Shown here: one piece after another, positions 35,643-43,440 of the stretch
Layout of the letters: each line of letters starts with the position of its first letter
How positions within the stretch are numbered: the stretch's first letter is position 1
NCBI RefSeq assembly: GCF_016583905.1
Contig: NZ_NRRY01000006.1
Coordinates: 62,001 to 126,000 of the forward strand
Direction of reading: 5' to 3'
DNA length: 64,000 nucleotides
Source of the DNA: Lamprobacter modestohalophilus
Lineage (GTDB): Bacteria; Pseudomonadota; Gammaproteobacteria; Chromatiales; Chromatiaceae
Translations under genes and position numbers: made by a program
Notes under the pieces: model-generated
The model's database searches: none
The model's input: the letters and a program-made list of their open reading frames with translations, nothing else
What the model was told of the DNA's origin: nothing

Positions 35643-37217
35643 ATGCGCTTTTTCAATACCGAGGGGCCTGTGCGGGCCGATCTACATTACCTGCTGCCAC
35701 CGCTCACGCGCTGGGATCTGGAGGAGGTGCTGGCGCTGATTGAGCAGAAGAAATACTTCCTGCTCCACGCTCCTCGCCAGACCGGTAAGACGTCCTGTTT
35801 ATTGGCGCTGATGGCGCATCTGAACCGCGAGGGGCAGTATCGAGCGGTCTATGCCAATCTAGAGGTGGCGCAGACCACACGCGAGGATGTCACTCGTGGC
35901 ATGGCGGCCATCTGTAGCGTGCTGGGACGTTCGATCGAGTTTTATCTCCAAGACCCGAGCATCGATGCTTGGAATCAGACCTTTGGACCGCGCCTGACCC
36001 CAGAGGATCGTCTGTTGCGGCTCTTGGCGACTTGGGCCAGCGCTGACGAGCGCCCGGCCGTGCTGTTGCTCGACGAGGTCGATGCGCTCGTCGGCGACAC
36101 GCTTGTCGCCCTGCTGCGCCAACTGCGGGCCGGCTATTCCCAGCGTCCGCAAGCCTTTCCTAACACAGTCATCCTCTGCGGCGTGCGCGATCTGCGCGAC
36201 TATCGCATCCACGCCCGCTCCGAGCCGGCGCCGATCACCGGCGGCAGTGCCTTCAACATCAAGGCCGAGTCGTTGCGTCTGGGTGATTTCAGCGAGGCGG
36301 AAACGCGGACCTTGCTGCAAGAGCATACCCAAGAAACCGGTCAGGTCTTCACCCCGGAGGCGCTGCAGCAGGTCTGGACCCTGACCCAAGGTCAGCCCTG
36401 GCTGGTCAACGCATTGGCCTATCAGGCCTGTTTCCGCTCCCGCGAGGGACGCGATCGCACCCGGCCAATCGATGCAGCGATGATTGACGCAGCCAAGGAG
36501 TACCTGATCCTCAATCGCGTCACCCATCTCGATCAACTGGCCGACAAGCTGCGTGAGGAGCGGGTGCGACGCATCATCGAGCCGATGCTGGCAGGCGAGT
36601 CGCTCGACAGTGTGCCCTTGGACGATCGCGACTATCTGGTCGATCTCGGCCTGCTGCGCCGTGCGGCTGGTGGAGGCCTGGTGGTCGCCAATCCGATCTA
36701 TCGAGAAGTCTTGCCGCGCATGTTGGCACTCGGTCCGCAGGATTCCCTGCCGCAGATCAGCCCGACCTGGCTCGATGAGCAGGGCCAGCTTGATCTTGAG
36801 GCGCTACTCGCGGCCTTTCTCGACTTCTGGCGTCAGCATGGCGAGCCGCTGCTGAAAAGTGCCCCCTATCATGAGATCGCCCCGCATCTGGTGCTGATGG
36901 CCTTTCTGCACCGGGTGGTCAACGGCGGCGGCACGTTGGAGCGCGAGTATGCCATCGGCGCCGGGCGCATGGATCTGTGTCTGCGCTATGGCGCGGTGAC
37001 GCTCGGCATCGAACTCAAGGTTTGGCGTGATGGGCGTCCCGATCCGTTGGCGCGCGGGCTCGAGCAGCTCGATGGCTATCTGGCCGGTTTGGGGCTCGAG
37101 TGCGGTTGGCTGGTACTCTTCGATCGCCGCAGTGGACAGCCGCCGATCGAGGAGCGCACCCGCGTTGATGAGGCGCTCAGTCCAAGTGGGCGGCGGATTC
37201 AGGTGATTCGGGCCTGA
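35643..37217 (+). CDS. AAA ATPase with C-terminal PD-(D/E)XK nuclease domain, paralog 1
   Basis: The 524-residue product has a P-loop ATPase at the N terminus (Walker A APRQTGKTSC near residues 45-54, Walker B AVLLLDEVDALVGD near 140). A winged-helix-like middle follows (ITHLDQ-type VTHLDQLADKLREERVRRII), and then a PD-(D/E)XK fold (GRMDLCLRYGAVTLGIELKVW, with D, E-x-K visible). Such AAA-ATPase/nuclease proteins are widespread and mostly uncharacterised; some are linked with defence. The start ATG at 35643 fits its paralog. Residues about 75-135 differ completely from paralog 2, while flanking parts are almost identical. I cannot assign a biological role. Confidence 0.82.
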   Translation: MRFFNTEGPVRADLHYLLPPLTRWDLEEVLALIEQKKYFLLHAPRQTGKTSCLLALMAHLNREGQYRAVYANLEVAQTTREDVTRGMAAICSVLGRSIEFYLQDPSIDAWNQTFGPRLTPEDRLLRLLATWASADERPAVLLLDEVDALVGDTLVALLRQLRAGYSQRPQAFPNTVILCGVRDLRDYRIHARSEPAPITGGSAFNIKAESLRLGDFSEAETRTLLQEHTQETGQVFTPEALQQVWTLTQGQPWLVNALAYQACFRSREGRDRTRPIDAAMIDAAKEYLILNRVTHLDQLADKLREERVRRIIEPMLAGESLDSVPLDDRDYLVDLGLLRRAAGGGLVVANPIYREVLPRMLALGPQDSLPQISPTWLDEQGQLDLEALLAAFLDFWRQHGEPLLKSAPYHEIAPHLVLMAFLHRVVNGGGTLEREYAIGAGRMDLCLRYGAVTLGIELKVWRDGRPDPLARGLEQLDGYLAGLGLECGWLVLFDRRSGQPPIEERTRVDEALSPSGRRIQVIRA

Positions 37218-37322
37218 TCGCGACGCTGGAGCGCATCGGCCCGAGGCGCTCAGTCTGGATAGGCAGCGCGTTTGGCTGCTTCGGCCCTGAGTGCTACGAC
37301 GGTTAGCGGGCACTGCTATGCT

Positions 37323-37342
37323 TGATCGTTCAGCAGCGATCA
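37323..37342 (+). promoter_or_regulatory. Leader inverted repeat upstream of AAA/nuclease gene 2
   Basis: TGATCGTT-CAGC-AGCGATCA forms an 8-pair stem including one G-U, 17 bp before the start codon. It matches the element before paralog 1, with a changed loop and a change that keeps pairing. Confidence 0.5.
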
Positions 37343-37359
37343 ATGAGGGCGGTGAGGCC

Positions 37360-38934
37360 ATGCGCTTTTTCAATACCGAAGGGCCGGTGCGGGCCGATAA
37401 ACATTACCTGCTACCGCCGCTGCAGCGCTGGCACCTCGATGAGGTGCTTGCATTGATTGAGGGAGAAAAATATTTCCTGCTCCACGCCCCGCGCCAGACC
37501 GGCAAGACCTCCTGCTTGCTGGCGTTGATGGCGCATCTGAACCGCGAGGGACGGTATCGGGCGGTGTATGCCAATCTGGAAGGCGCGCAGGCCTATCGCG
37601 AGCGCATCGAGCCGGCGATGGCGACCATCGTCACCGACATCGCCATGTGGGCCAGCGATGGCGTCGGGGATACCGAAGCCCCAGCCCTGGCCCGCGAGGT
37701 GCTGGCGCAAACACCGCCAGGCTCGGCGCTTGGGGTCTTTTTGAGCCGCTGGTGCGCGCGCCTAGAGGCTCCGCTCGTGCTCTTGCTCGATGAGGTCGAT
37801 GCCCTGGTCGGCGACACCCTGATCTCGCTGCTGCGCCAGTTACGGGCCGGTTATACCAAGCGCCCCAATGCCTTCCCCAGCAGCCTGGTGCTGTGCGGCG
37901 TGCGCGATCTGCGCGACTATCGCATCCATTCCAGTGCGCAACAGGCCGTCATCACCGGCGGCAGTGCCTTCAACATCAAGGCCGAGTCGTTGCGTCTGGG
38001 TGATTTCAGCGAGGCGGAAACGCGGACCTTGCTGCAAGAACATACCCAAGAGACCGGTCAGGTCTTTACCCCGGAGGCGCTGCAGCAGGTTTGGACGCTC
38101 ACCCAAGGCCAGCCCTGGCTGGTCAACGCACTGGCCTATCAGGCCTGTTTTCGCTCGCCCGAGGGGCGCGATCGCACCCGGCCGATCGATGCGGCGATGA
38201 TCGAGGCGGCCAAGGAGCATCTCATCCTCAATCGCGTCACCCATCTCGATCAACTGGCCGATAAGCTACGCGAGGAGCGGGTGCGACGCATCATTGAGCC
38301 GATGTTGGCGGGCGAGTCGCTGGAGCAGCTACCGCTCAGCGACCTCGAATATCTGACCGATCTCGGGCTGTTACGCCAGCGCAATGGCGGTGGCATCGAG
38401 ATCGCCAATCCGATCTACCGCGAGGTCTTGCCGCGCACCCTGGCCCTGGTGCCTCAGGCCTCGCTGCCCAGCATCAGCCCGACCTGGCTCGATGAGCAGG
38501 GCCAGCTTGATCCGGAGCAGCTGTTAGCGGCCTTCCTCGACTTCTGGCGCCAGCATGGCGAGCCGCTGCTCAAGAGCGCGCCCTATCATGAGATCGCCCC
38601 GCATCTGGTGCTGATGGCCTTTCTGCACCGGGTGGTCAACGGCGGCGGCACCTTGGAGCGCGAGTATGCGATCGGCGCCGGGCGCATGGATCTGTGTCTG
38701 CACTATGGCGCGGTGACGCTCGGCATCGAGCTGAAGGTCTGGCGCGATGGCCGGCCTGATCCGCTCTCGCGCGGCTTGGGGCAACTTGATGGCTATTTGG
38801 CCGGGTTGGGACTGGACGGCGGCTGGCTGGTGCTCTTCGATCGCCGTTCCGCACAGCCGCCGATCGAGGAGCGTACCGGCGTTGACGAGGCGCTCAGTCC
38901 GGGTGGCCGTCGGATTCAGGTGATTCGGGCCTGA
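37360..38934 (+). CDS. AAA ATPase with C-terminal PD-(D/E)XK nuclease domain, paralog 2
   Basis: Also 524 residues, with the same plan as the gene before it: Walker A APRQTGKTSC, Walker B LVLLLDEVDALVGD, and nuclease motif GRMDLCLHYGAVTLGIELKVW. Between about residues 70 and 135 the sequence (AYRERIEPAMATIVTDIAMW and onward) is unrelated to the same block of paralog 1. Downstream of that block long stretches of DNA are identical between the copies, as after gene conversion. The gene follows its partner by 142 bp. A last shared sequence extends to the stop (RRIQVIRA). Whether the two proteins form hetero-oligomers is unknown. Confidence 0.82.
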   Translation: MRFFNTEGPVRADKHYLLPPLQRWHLDEVLALIEGEKYFLLHAPRQTGKTSCLLALMAHLNREGRYRAVYANLEGAQAYRERIEPAMATIVTDIAMWASDGVGDTEAPALAREVLAQTPPGSALGVFLSRWCARLEAPLVLLLDEVDALVGDTLISLLRQLRAGYTKRPNAFPSSLVLCGVRDLRDYRIHSSAQQAVITGGSAFNIKAESLRLGDFSEAETRTLLQEHTQETGQVFTPEALQQVWTLTQGQPWLVNALAYQACFRSPEGRDRTRPIDAAMIEAAKEHLILNRVTHLDQLADKLREERVRRIIEPMLAGESLEQLPLSDLEYLTDLGLLRQRNGGGIEIANPIYREVLPRTLALVPQASLPSISPTWLDEQGQLDPEQLLAAFLDFWRQHGEPLLKSAPYHEIAPHLVLMAFLHRVVNGGGTLEREYAIGAGRMDLCLHYGAVTLGIELKVWRDGRPDPLSRGLGQLDGYLAGLGLDGGWLVLFDRRSAQPPIEERTGVDEALSPGGRRIQVIRA

Positions 38935-39067
38935 TCGCAAGGCTCATGGCGCCATGACAGTGAGAAGAGACGATGAATAGAATCGCTACAGACTTTGAAG
39001 CAGGCAAAGGAATGAACCCTTCTTCAAAGAAAACGCTAACCATGGACTGCGAGCAGCAAGACAATAG

Positions 39068-39084
39068 CCGCTGATCAACAGCGG
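39068..39084. terminator. Possible bidirectional terminator stem-loop
   Basis: CCGCTG (39068-39073) pairs with CAGCGG (39079-39084) over a 5-base loop, with a short T-run on the plus side. It lies in the gap between the convergent ends of AAA/nuclease gene 2 and the V-ATPase operon. Confidence 0.35.
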
Positions 39085-39098
39085 TTTGCTGTGCTCCT

Positions 39099-41081
39099 TC
39101 AGGCGCTGGCGTCCTCAACAGACCCCACCGGCACCGCCACCTCATCCGCCAAGCTGGCGATCTCGTTCAGCAGCCGCTTGTAATCCGGACTCTCGGGCGC
39201 AGCATAGTTGAAGTTCTTGAACAGCCCAGTGAGCTTGATGAAGAACTCGCGCGCGGCGCCTTTGCCGTCGAAGTCATACTCGCGATGCACCAGCTCGTAG
39301 ACCCGCTCGAAGGTCATCTGCTGACGTTCGATCGGCACCGAGGCATCGACCTTGTCGAAGGCATCCTGCTGTAGGAAGACCATGTCGACGAACAGCGCCT
39401 TCTGATAGATCAGGTAGTCAGCCAGGGTCACGCCTTCCTCGCCGGTGACCTGCATCATCTGCTGCACGCGGTCGCCTTGGCGCAGCAGCTCTTGGATGCG
39501 CTTGACCCGCGTGACCCAGCTCGGATCGATGTGCGCGCCATACCAGTCGGCGAGCTGGTCAAGATAGCGTGACCAGGAGATCAGCGGATCGATGGCGGGG
39601 TAGAAGCGCTTGTAGGCGCGGTCATAGGACAGCCCCAAGAAGGTCTTCACCGTGCTTAGGGTCGACTGGGTGACCGGCTCCTCGAAGTTGCCGCCCGCTG
39701 GCGAGACGGAGCCGATCATAGTCAGGCTGCCGTGGCTACCGTCGGCGGTGCGAAATACACCGGCGCGCTCGTAGACGCTGCGGATCGAGGAGTCGAGATA
39801 GGCCGGGAAGGCCTCTTCGCCTGGGATCTCCTCGAGTCGGCCCGAGGTCTCGCGCATCGCCTGCGCCCAGCGTGAGGTGGAGTCGGCCAGCAGCAGCACC
39901 TGATAGCCCATCTGGCGGTAATACTCGCCCAGCGTGATGCCGGTGTAGATCGAGGCCTCACGCGCCGCGACCGGCATTGACGAGGTGTTGCAGACGATGA
40001 TGGTGCGGTCCATCAGCGAGCCGCCGGTCATCGGATCGGTGAGCCCAGGGAACTCGGTCAGCGTCTCGACCACCTCGCCAGCACGCTCGCCGCAGGCAAC
40101 GACGATGACGATATCGACCGACGAATGCTTGGCGATCAAATGCTGCAGCACCGTCTTGCCGGCGCCGAACGGCCCTGGGATACAGCCGGTGCCGCCGCGG
40201 GCGATCGGGAAGAAGGTATCGACCAGCCGGATCGTCGTGATCATCGGCTCGGAGGGATACAGGCGCTCGATGGCGCGGGTACGCAGCATACGCTCGGTCA
40301 GTGGGCGCCGGACTGGCCAGCGTCGGGTCAGATCCAGCGAGCGTTCCAGGCCATGTTGATCGCGGATGCGCACCACTGGCGTATCGACGGTGACGCTGCC
40401 CTCGCGAATCCATGTCACCTCGACTTCGCCGAGCTGGTCGAAGGGCACCATGATCTTGTGCGAGAAGGTGCCCTCTTGGACGGTGCCGAGCACGCCACCG
40501 GCCTTGAGCTTGGCCCCGGCCTGCACGCGCGGCACGAACGACCATTTCTTACCCTGATCCAGCGCCGGCATCTCGACCCCGCGCGGCAGGAAGGTGCCAT
40601 GGCGCACGGCTAGGCTCTCCAGCGGATTCTGCAGCCCGTCGTAGACCTGGCCGAGCAGACCGGGACCAAGCGTCACCGAGAGCAGATCACCGCTCTGCAC
40701 CACCGGATCGCCAATCGACACCCCAGCGGTGTCCTCGAACACCTGCACATCGGCGAAGCGACCGCGCACCCGCAGCACCTCGGCCTTGAGTCGTTCTTGG
40801 ACGCCGCTCTCGGAGGGACGACGCGGCGCGATATAGACCACCTCGTTCTTCACCAGCGGCAGCGGCGCGCCCTCGTCGCTGCCACCCTCAATGGTGACCA
40901 GCGATTCCTGCACCGCGACCACGCGCGTCGGCACCGGCGCTGGGTGCGAGCCCGAGCCCGAGCCCGAACTCGAGGCTGGGCCCGAGCCAGATGCTGGACC
41001 CGAGCCCGATGTCGTGTGCGCGGTCTTCGGCGATGGTTCAACCGCAGCCGCAGCCGCTCTGTGATCAGCCACAATCAGCAT
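39099..41081 (-). CDS. atpA: V-type ATPase catalytic subunit A
   Basis: Subunit A carries the catalytic nucleotide sites of the V1 sector. The 660-residue product has the N-terminal barrel, the non-homologous insert, Walker A GPFGAGKTVLQ near residue 300, ERAGEVVE, and LLADSTSRWAQAMRE. The first 50 residues include a Gly/Ser/Pro low-complexity tract (SGSGPASGSGPASSS-type) not usual for the family. It is the last gene of the operon B-D-I-K-E-ORF-DUF2764-A, whereas in chlamydiae and spirochaetes the run is E-DUF2764-A-B-D-I-K. The start at 41081 is set by the low-complexity head; a later start at VPTRVVAVQ-like sequence would remove it. Confidence 0.92.
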   Translation of the reverse strand: MLIVADHRAAAAAVEPSPKTAHTTSGSGPASGSGPASSSGSGSGSHPAPVPTRVVAVQESLVTIEGGSDEGAPLPLVKNEVVYIAPRRPSESGVQERLKAEVLRVRGRFADVQVFEDTAGVSIGDPVVQSGDLLSVTLGPGLLGQVYDGLQNPLESLAVRHGTFLPRGVEMPALDQGKKWSFVPRVQAGAKLKAGGVLGTVQEGTFSHKIMVPFDQLGEVEVTWIREGSVTVDTPVVRIRDQHGLERSLDLTRRWPVRRPLTERMLRTRAIERLYPSEPMITTIRLVDTFFPIARGGTGCIPGPFGAGKTVLQHLIAKHSSVDIVIVVACGERAGEVVETLTEFPGLTDPMTGGSLMDRTIIVCNTSSMPVAAREASIYTGITLGEYYRQMGYQVLLLADSTSRWAQAMRETSGRLEEIPGEEAFPAYLDSSIRSVYERAGVFRTADGSHGSLTMIGSVSPAGGNFEEPVTQSTLSTVKTFLGLSYDRAYKRFYPAIDPLISWSRYLDQLADWYGAHIDPSWVTRVKRIQELLRQGDRVQQMMQVTGEEGVTLADYLIYQKALFVDMVFLQQDAFDKVDASVPIERQQMTFERVYELVHREYDFDGKGAAREFFIKLTGLFKNFNYAAPESPDYKRLLNEIASLADEVAVPVGSVEDASA

Positions 41082-41107
41082 CCTCTCAGTGATTCAGTCA
41101 TCTTGGT

Positions 41108-41156
41108 CCACTCGCCACTCGCCACTCGCCACTCACCACTCACCACTCACCACTCA
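41108..41156 (+). repeat. Heptanucleotide tandem array (CCACTCR, 7 copies)
   Basis: Three CCACTCG units then four CCACTCA units in direct succession. The stop codon of the DUF2764 gene (41154-41156) is in the last unit, and the array fills most of the gap before atpA. Unit length equals that of the other array at 24551-24598 but the sequence differs. Confidence 0.93.
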
Positions 41157-41903
41157 CGCAGCGGTCTCGGCAAGCAGCGTCTCGAGCGCTTCGAGTCCAG
41201 TCCCGAGCCCGGTTTGGCTCTCAGCAGAGCGCCCCTCATGGAGTCCAGCCTCGACCAGATGAGCAAAACGCTCCAGCGCCGCGCCGGCATCGTAACGGGT
41301 CCAGCGTGCGACCAGGTCCCAGCAGGCGACATAGGCCACCACCGCCTCGAAATCGAACGTATGCTCGGCGCCGATGCGCTCGAGATGCGTCCAGACGGTG
41401 CCGAGCAGCAGACGCTCCAGACCCAAGGCGTCGTCGCGCTCAAGCAGGCGCTTGGCCTCTGGCAGCCAGGGGAACACCCGCTCCAGGCGAAAATGCGGCT
41501 CGCCCCAATGGCGCCGGATCAGCGGTACCCAGCGGCCGAAGCCCCAGCGCCGCCGCTCGGAGGGCGCAAGGCCACCGGCATGCCGATGGCGCAGCGCGGC
41601 AACCAGGGTGCGCATCTCCAGGCGCCAGATCACCAGCTCGCGGACGAAGTCGTTGTGGATCTCGGCGATGCCCTGATCGGCCTGACGCACTAGGGCTTCG
41701 TCATCGATCTCAAAACGCTGATCCTTCCAAGCGATCAGTGCCTCAAACTTGGCGAGATCTTCGGCATCCTCGGGCTCGAGCCAGCGCAGCCGCATCTCTA
41801 GGCGCAGCCTTGAGAGCGGCGTCTGCTTGGCACCGAACAGCGGCCCGTGCGCGGGCAACGAAGTTAACAATGTTAAGTAGCGGTCACTCGGTGCCATTGC
41901 CAT
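41154..41903 (-). CDS. V-type ATPase operon protein, DUF2764-like
   Basis: A 249-residue, helix-rich, charged protein beginning MAMAPSDRYLTLLTSLPAHG and then PLFGAKQTPLSRLRL. Its place beside subunit A matches the DUF2764 gene found in bacterial V-ATPase operons (for example between atpE and atpA of chlamydiae), which may stand in for subunit C. Similarity is judged from the YYYL-ASLP-like start and length, not from a search. The stop is in a heptamer array. Confidence 0.65.
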   Translation of the reverse strand: MAMAPSDRYLTLLTSLPAHGPLFGAKQTPLSRLRLEMRLRWLEPEDAEDLAKFEALIAWKDQRFEIDDEALVRQADQGIAEIHNDFVRELVIWRLEMRTLVAALRHRHAGGLAPSERRRWGFGRWVPLIRRHWGEPHFRLERVFPWLPEAKRLLERDDALGLERLLLGTVWTHLERIGAEHTFDFEAVVAYVACWDLVARWTRYDAGAALERFAHLVEAGLHEGRSAESQTGLGTGLEALETLLAETAA

Positions 41904-41906
41904 CGC

Positions 41907-42125
41907 CTAGCGCAGGCCTGCCATGGAAGAGGTGGCTCTTCGCCCGGACGCGAGGCGGTTCGTCACCGTCTTGCCCTTTGTACCGACCGTGGAACTCAAT
42001 GCTCGCCGCACGACCGAGCTGACCTTCGCACCGACCGCACCGAACGTTGGGCTTAACGTGAGACTCGCCGACAAGCTGGCCCTGGCCATTGGGCTGGCTG
42101 CTGAAGTGAACTCTAGGCCTGCCAT
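41907..42125 (-). CDS. Small ORF coupled to atpE by TGATG overlap, unknown
   Basis: The ATG at 42125 shares its A with the TGA of atpE (TGATG), and the ORF ends 3 bp before the DUF2764 start, so it exactly fills the gap. The 72-residue product is rich in Ser, Ala, Arg and Thr (MAGLEFTSAASPMARASLSA at the start, SSMAGLR at the end) and has no recognisable family. An 11-base word (AGGCCTGCCAT on the plus strand) occurs at 41914-41924 and 42115-42125, exactly 201 bases apart. The segment may therefore be an insertion or tandem expansion that happens to stay open. It could be a real small protein or a chance frame. Confidence 0.35.
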   Translation of the reverse strand: MAGLEFTSAASPMARASLSASLTLSPTFGAVGAKVSSVVRRALSSTVGTKGKTVTNRLASGRRATSSMAGLR

Positions 42126-42865
42126 CACTTAACGGTCCCTTCCAGGATCGCCCGAAAGCGCGGCTGCAGATGCGCCAGGATCAGCTCGGCGACCTTCTCG
42201 TCGCTGAGATCGATCTCGATCTGCTTGTTGCGCAGCTGGATGCGGATGCCGTGGGCCTCGTCGTCGGAGACCTGGAAATTGACCCCTTCCTCGAGCACCT
42301 CGGAGGCCACCGCCAGCACGAAGTGCGAGAGCGAGCCTTCGCGCAGTTCGAGCGGATTGCGGCGCAGCTCTTCGATGCCGATCAGCTCGCGCGGCAGCAC
42401 GATCTCGACCTGATCGCCGGGCTCGATGCCGGCCTCGTCGCGACCGCGCCGCGCTACCTCTAGGATCAGCTGCTGCAGGAATTCCTCACGCTCGAGCTCG
42501 GTGGTGATCAGCCGCCGGACCTTCTCACTGATGGCGCCGGTCAGCACCGCCGTCATCCGCAGCACGGTATCGCGCATAGCCAGGCGCAGCGCGTCTTCGC
42601 CAGCGGTCTTGAGGGCTGCGGCCTCTTGGCGTGCATCGTTGATCAGGCGCTCAGCCTCAGCCTCAGCCTCGGCGCGGATGCGCGTGGCCTGCTGGCGCGC
42701 CTCCTGCTCGATTCGGGCCGCCTCGGCGCGGCCTTTGGTGACCCCCTCATCGCGCAGGCGTTGGATCAGGGCGTCGACCCCGGCCGAGGTCGCGCTCGCC
42801 GGGGGTCTCTCGCGGGCGGTGTCGCGGGTCATCTCGCGGGCTGTCTCGAGCTTGGGCTCAGTCAT
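42125..42865 (-). CDS. atpE: V-type ATPase peripheral stalk subunit E
   Basis: Subunit E forms the peripheral stalk linking V1 to the membrane sector. The 246-residue product has a long N-terminal helix rich in Ala, Glu and Arg (EAARIEQEARQQATRIRAEA and onward, about residues 50-100) and a C-terminal mixed domain with IRIQLRNKQIEIDLSDEKV then ELILAHLQPRFRAILEG, as in the family. The start at 42865 has GGGAGTTTTCG upstream; a longer frame runs back to 42913. Followed by the small coupled ORF. Confidence 0.85.
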   Translation of the reverse strand: MTEPKLETAREMTRDTARERPPASATSAGVDALIQRLRDEGVTKGRAEAARIEQEARQQATRIRAEAEAEAERLINDARQEAAALKTAGEDALRLAMRDTVLRMTAVLTGAISEKVRRLITTELEREEFLQQLILEVARRGRDEAGIEPGDQVEIVLPRELIGIEELRRNPLELREGSLSHFVLAVASEVLEEGVNFQVSDDEAHGIRIQLRNKQIEIDLSDEKVAELILAHLQPRFRAILEGTVK

Positions 42866-42993
42866 CGAAAACTCCCGGTTGAAACCTCCCCCTTCCGGGG
42901 GATCATGCCGCACGGAAAAGGCGTCACCGCTTCCGTGCTGTCTCGTCCGGCTGGACCGGGCGTGAGCGTGGATTGAAACATCGGGATGATCCT

Positions 42994-43440
42994 TTAAGCC
43001 GGAATGTTGCCAGCAAGCACCAGCGCGAAGACGAAGACGAACACCGAGAAGCCTTCGACGATGGCCGCGGGCGCCAGCGACAAGCCAAAGATCTCCGGCT
43101 TCACCTTCATCGCCTGGATCGCCGAGGCGCAGGCGCGACCCTGCAACACGCTGGCATAGAGCAGTGCGATGCCGGCCAGCAGGCCGATGCCGAACAGGCC
43201 AGGGGCAGCGGTGTCGGTGACCTCGCGTTGTAGCGTGAACATGATCACGATGCCGTAGATGACGCCGGTGGAGGGCATCACCGAGACACCGAGATAGCGG
43301 CCATGGCCAGACTCGGTATCGACCATGGCGCCGATCGCGGCCTGGCCAGCGATGGCGCAGCCGATGATGCTGCCGATGGCGCCGAGTGCCAGGGCGCCGT
43401 ACATGCCTGCCCAGCCGAGCGCGACAACCAACTGGTTCAT
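42994..43440 (-). CDS. atpK: V-type ATPase membrane rotor subunit K (c-ring)
   Basis: The 148-residue proteolipid has four membrane helices (two hairpins), as in V-type rotor subunits. The ion-carrying glutamate is E129 in AAIVEGFSVF; Q100 in SVLQGRACAS is kept. In helix 2 the Enterococcus hirae sodium-site pair P-x-T-Q reads P56-S-T58-G59, so the glutamine ligand is missing, and Glu is followed by Gly rather than Thr or Ser. Sodium use is therefore doubtful. The start (ATG 43440) overlaps the atpI stop by 4 bp. Confidence 0.9.
   Translation of the reverse strand: MNQLVVALGWAGMYGALALGAIGSIIGCAIAGQAAIGAMVDTESGHGRYLGVSVMPSTGVIYGIVIMFTLQREVTDTAAPGLFGIGLLAGIALLYASVLQGRACASAIQAMKVKPEIFGLSLAPAAIVEGFSVFVFVFALVLAGNIPA

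Noticed and set aside
40920-41020. Gly/Ser repeat at the atpA head as a mobile-element trace
   Set aside because: It is a simple in-frame repeat (codons for GSGPAS-like units) without inverted ends or target duplication.
41923-42132. Plus-strand frame opposite the small V-ATPase ORF
   Set aside because: Wrong strand for the operon, with no ribosome binding site; a mirror of the minus-strand frame.
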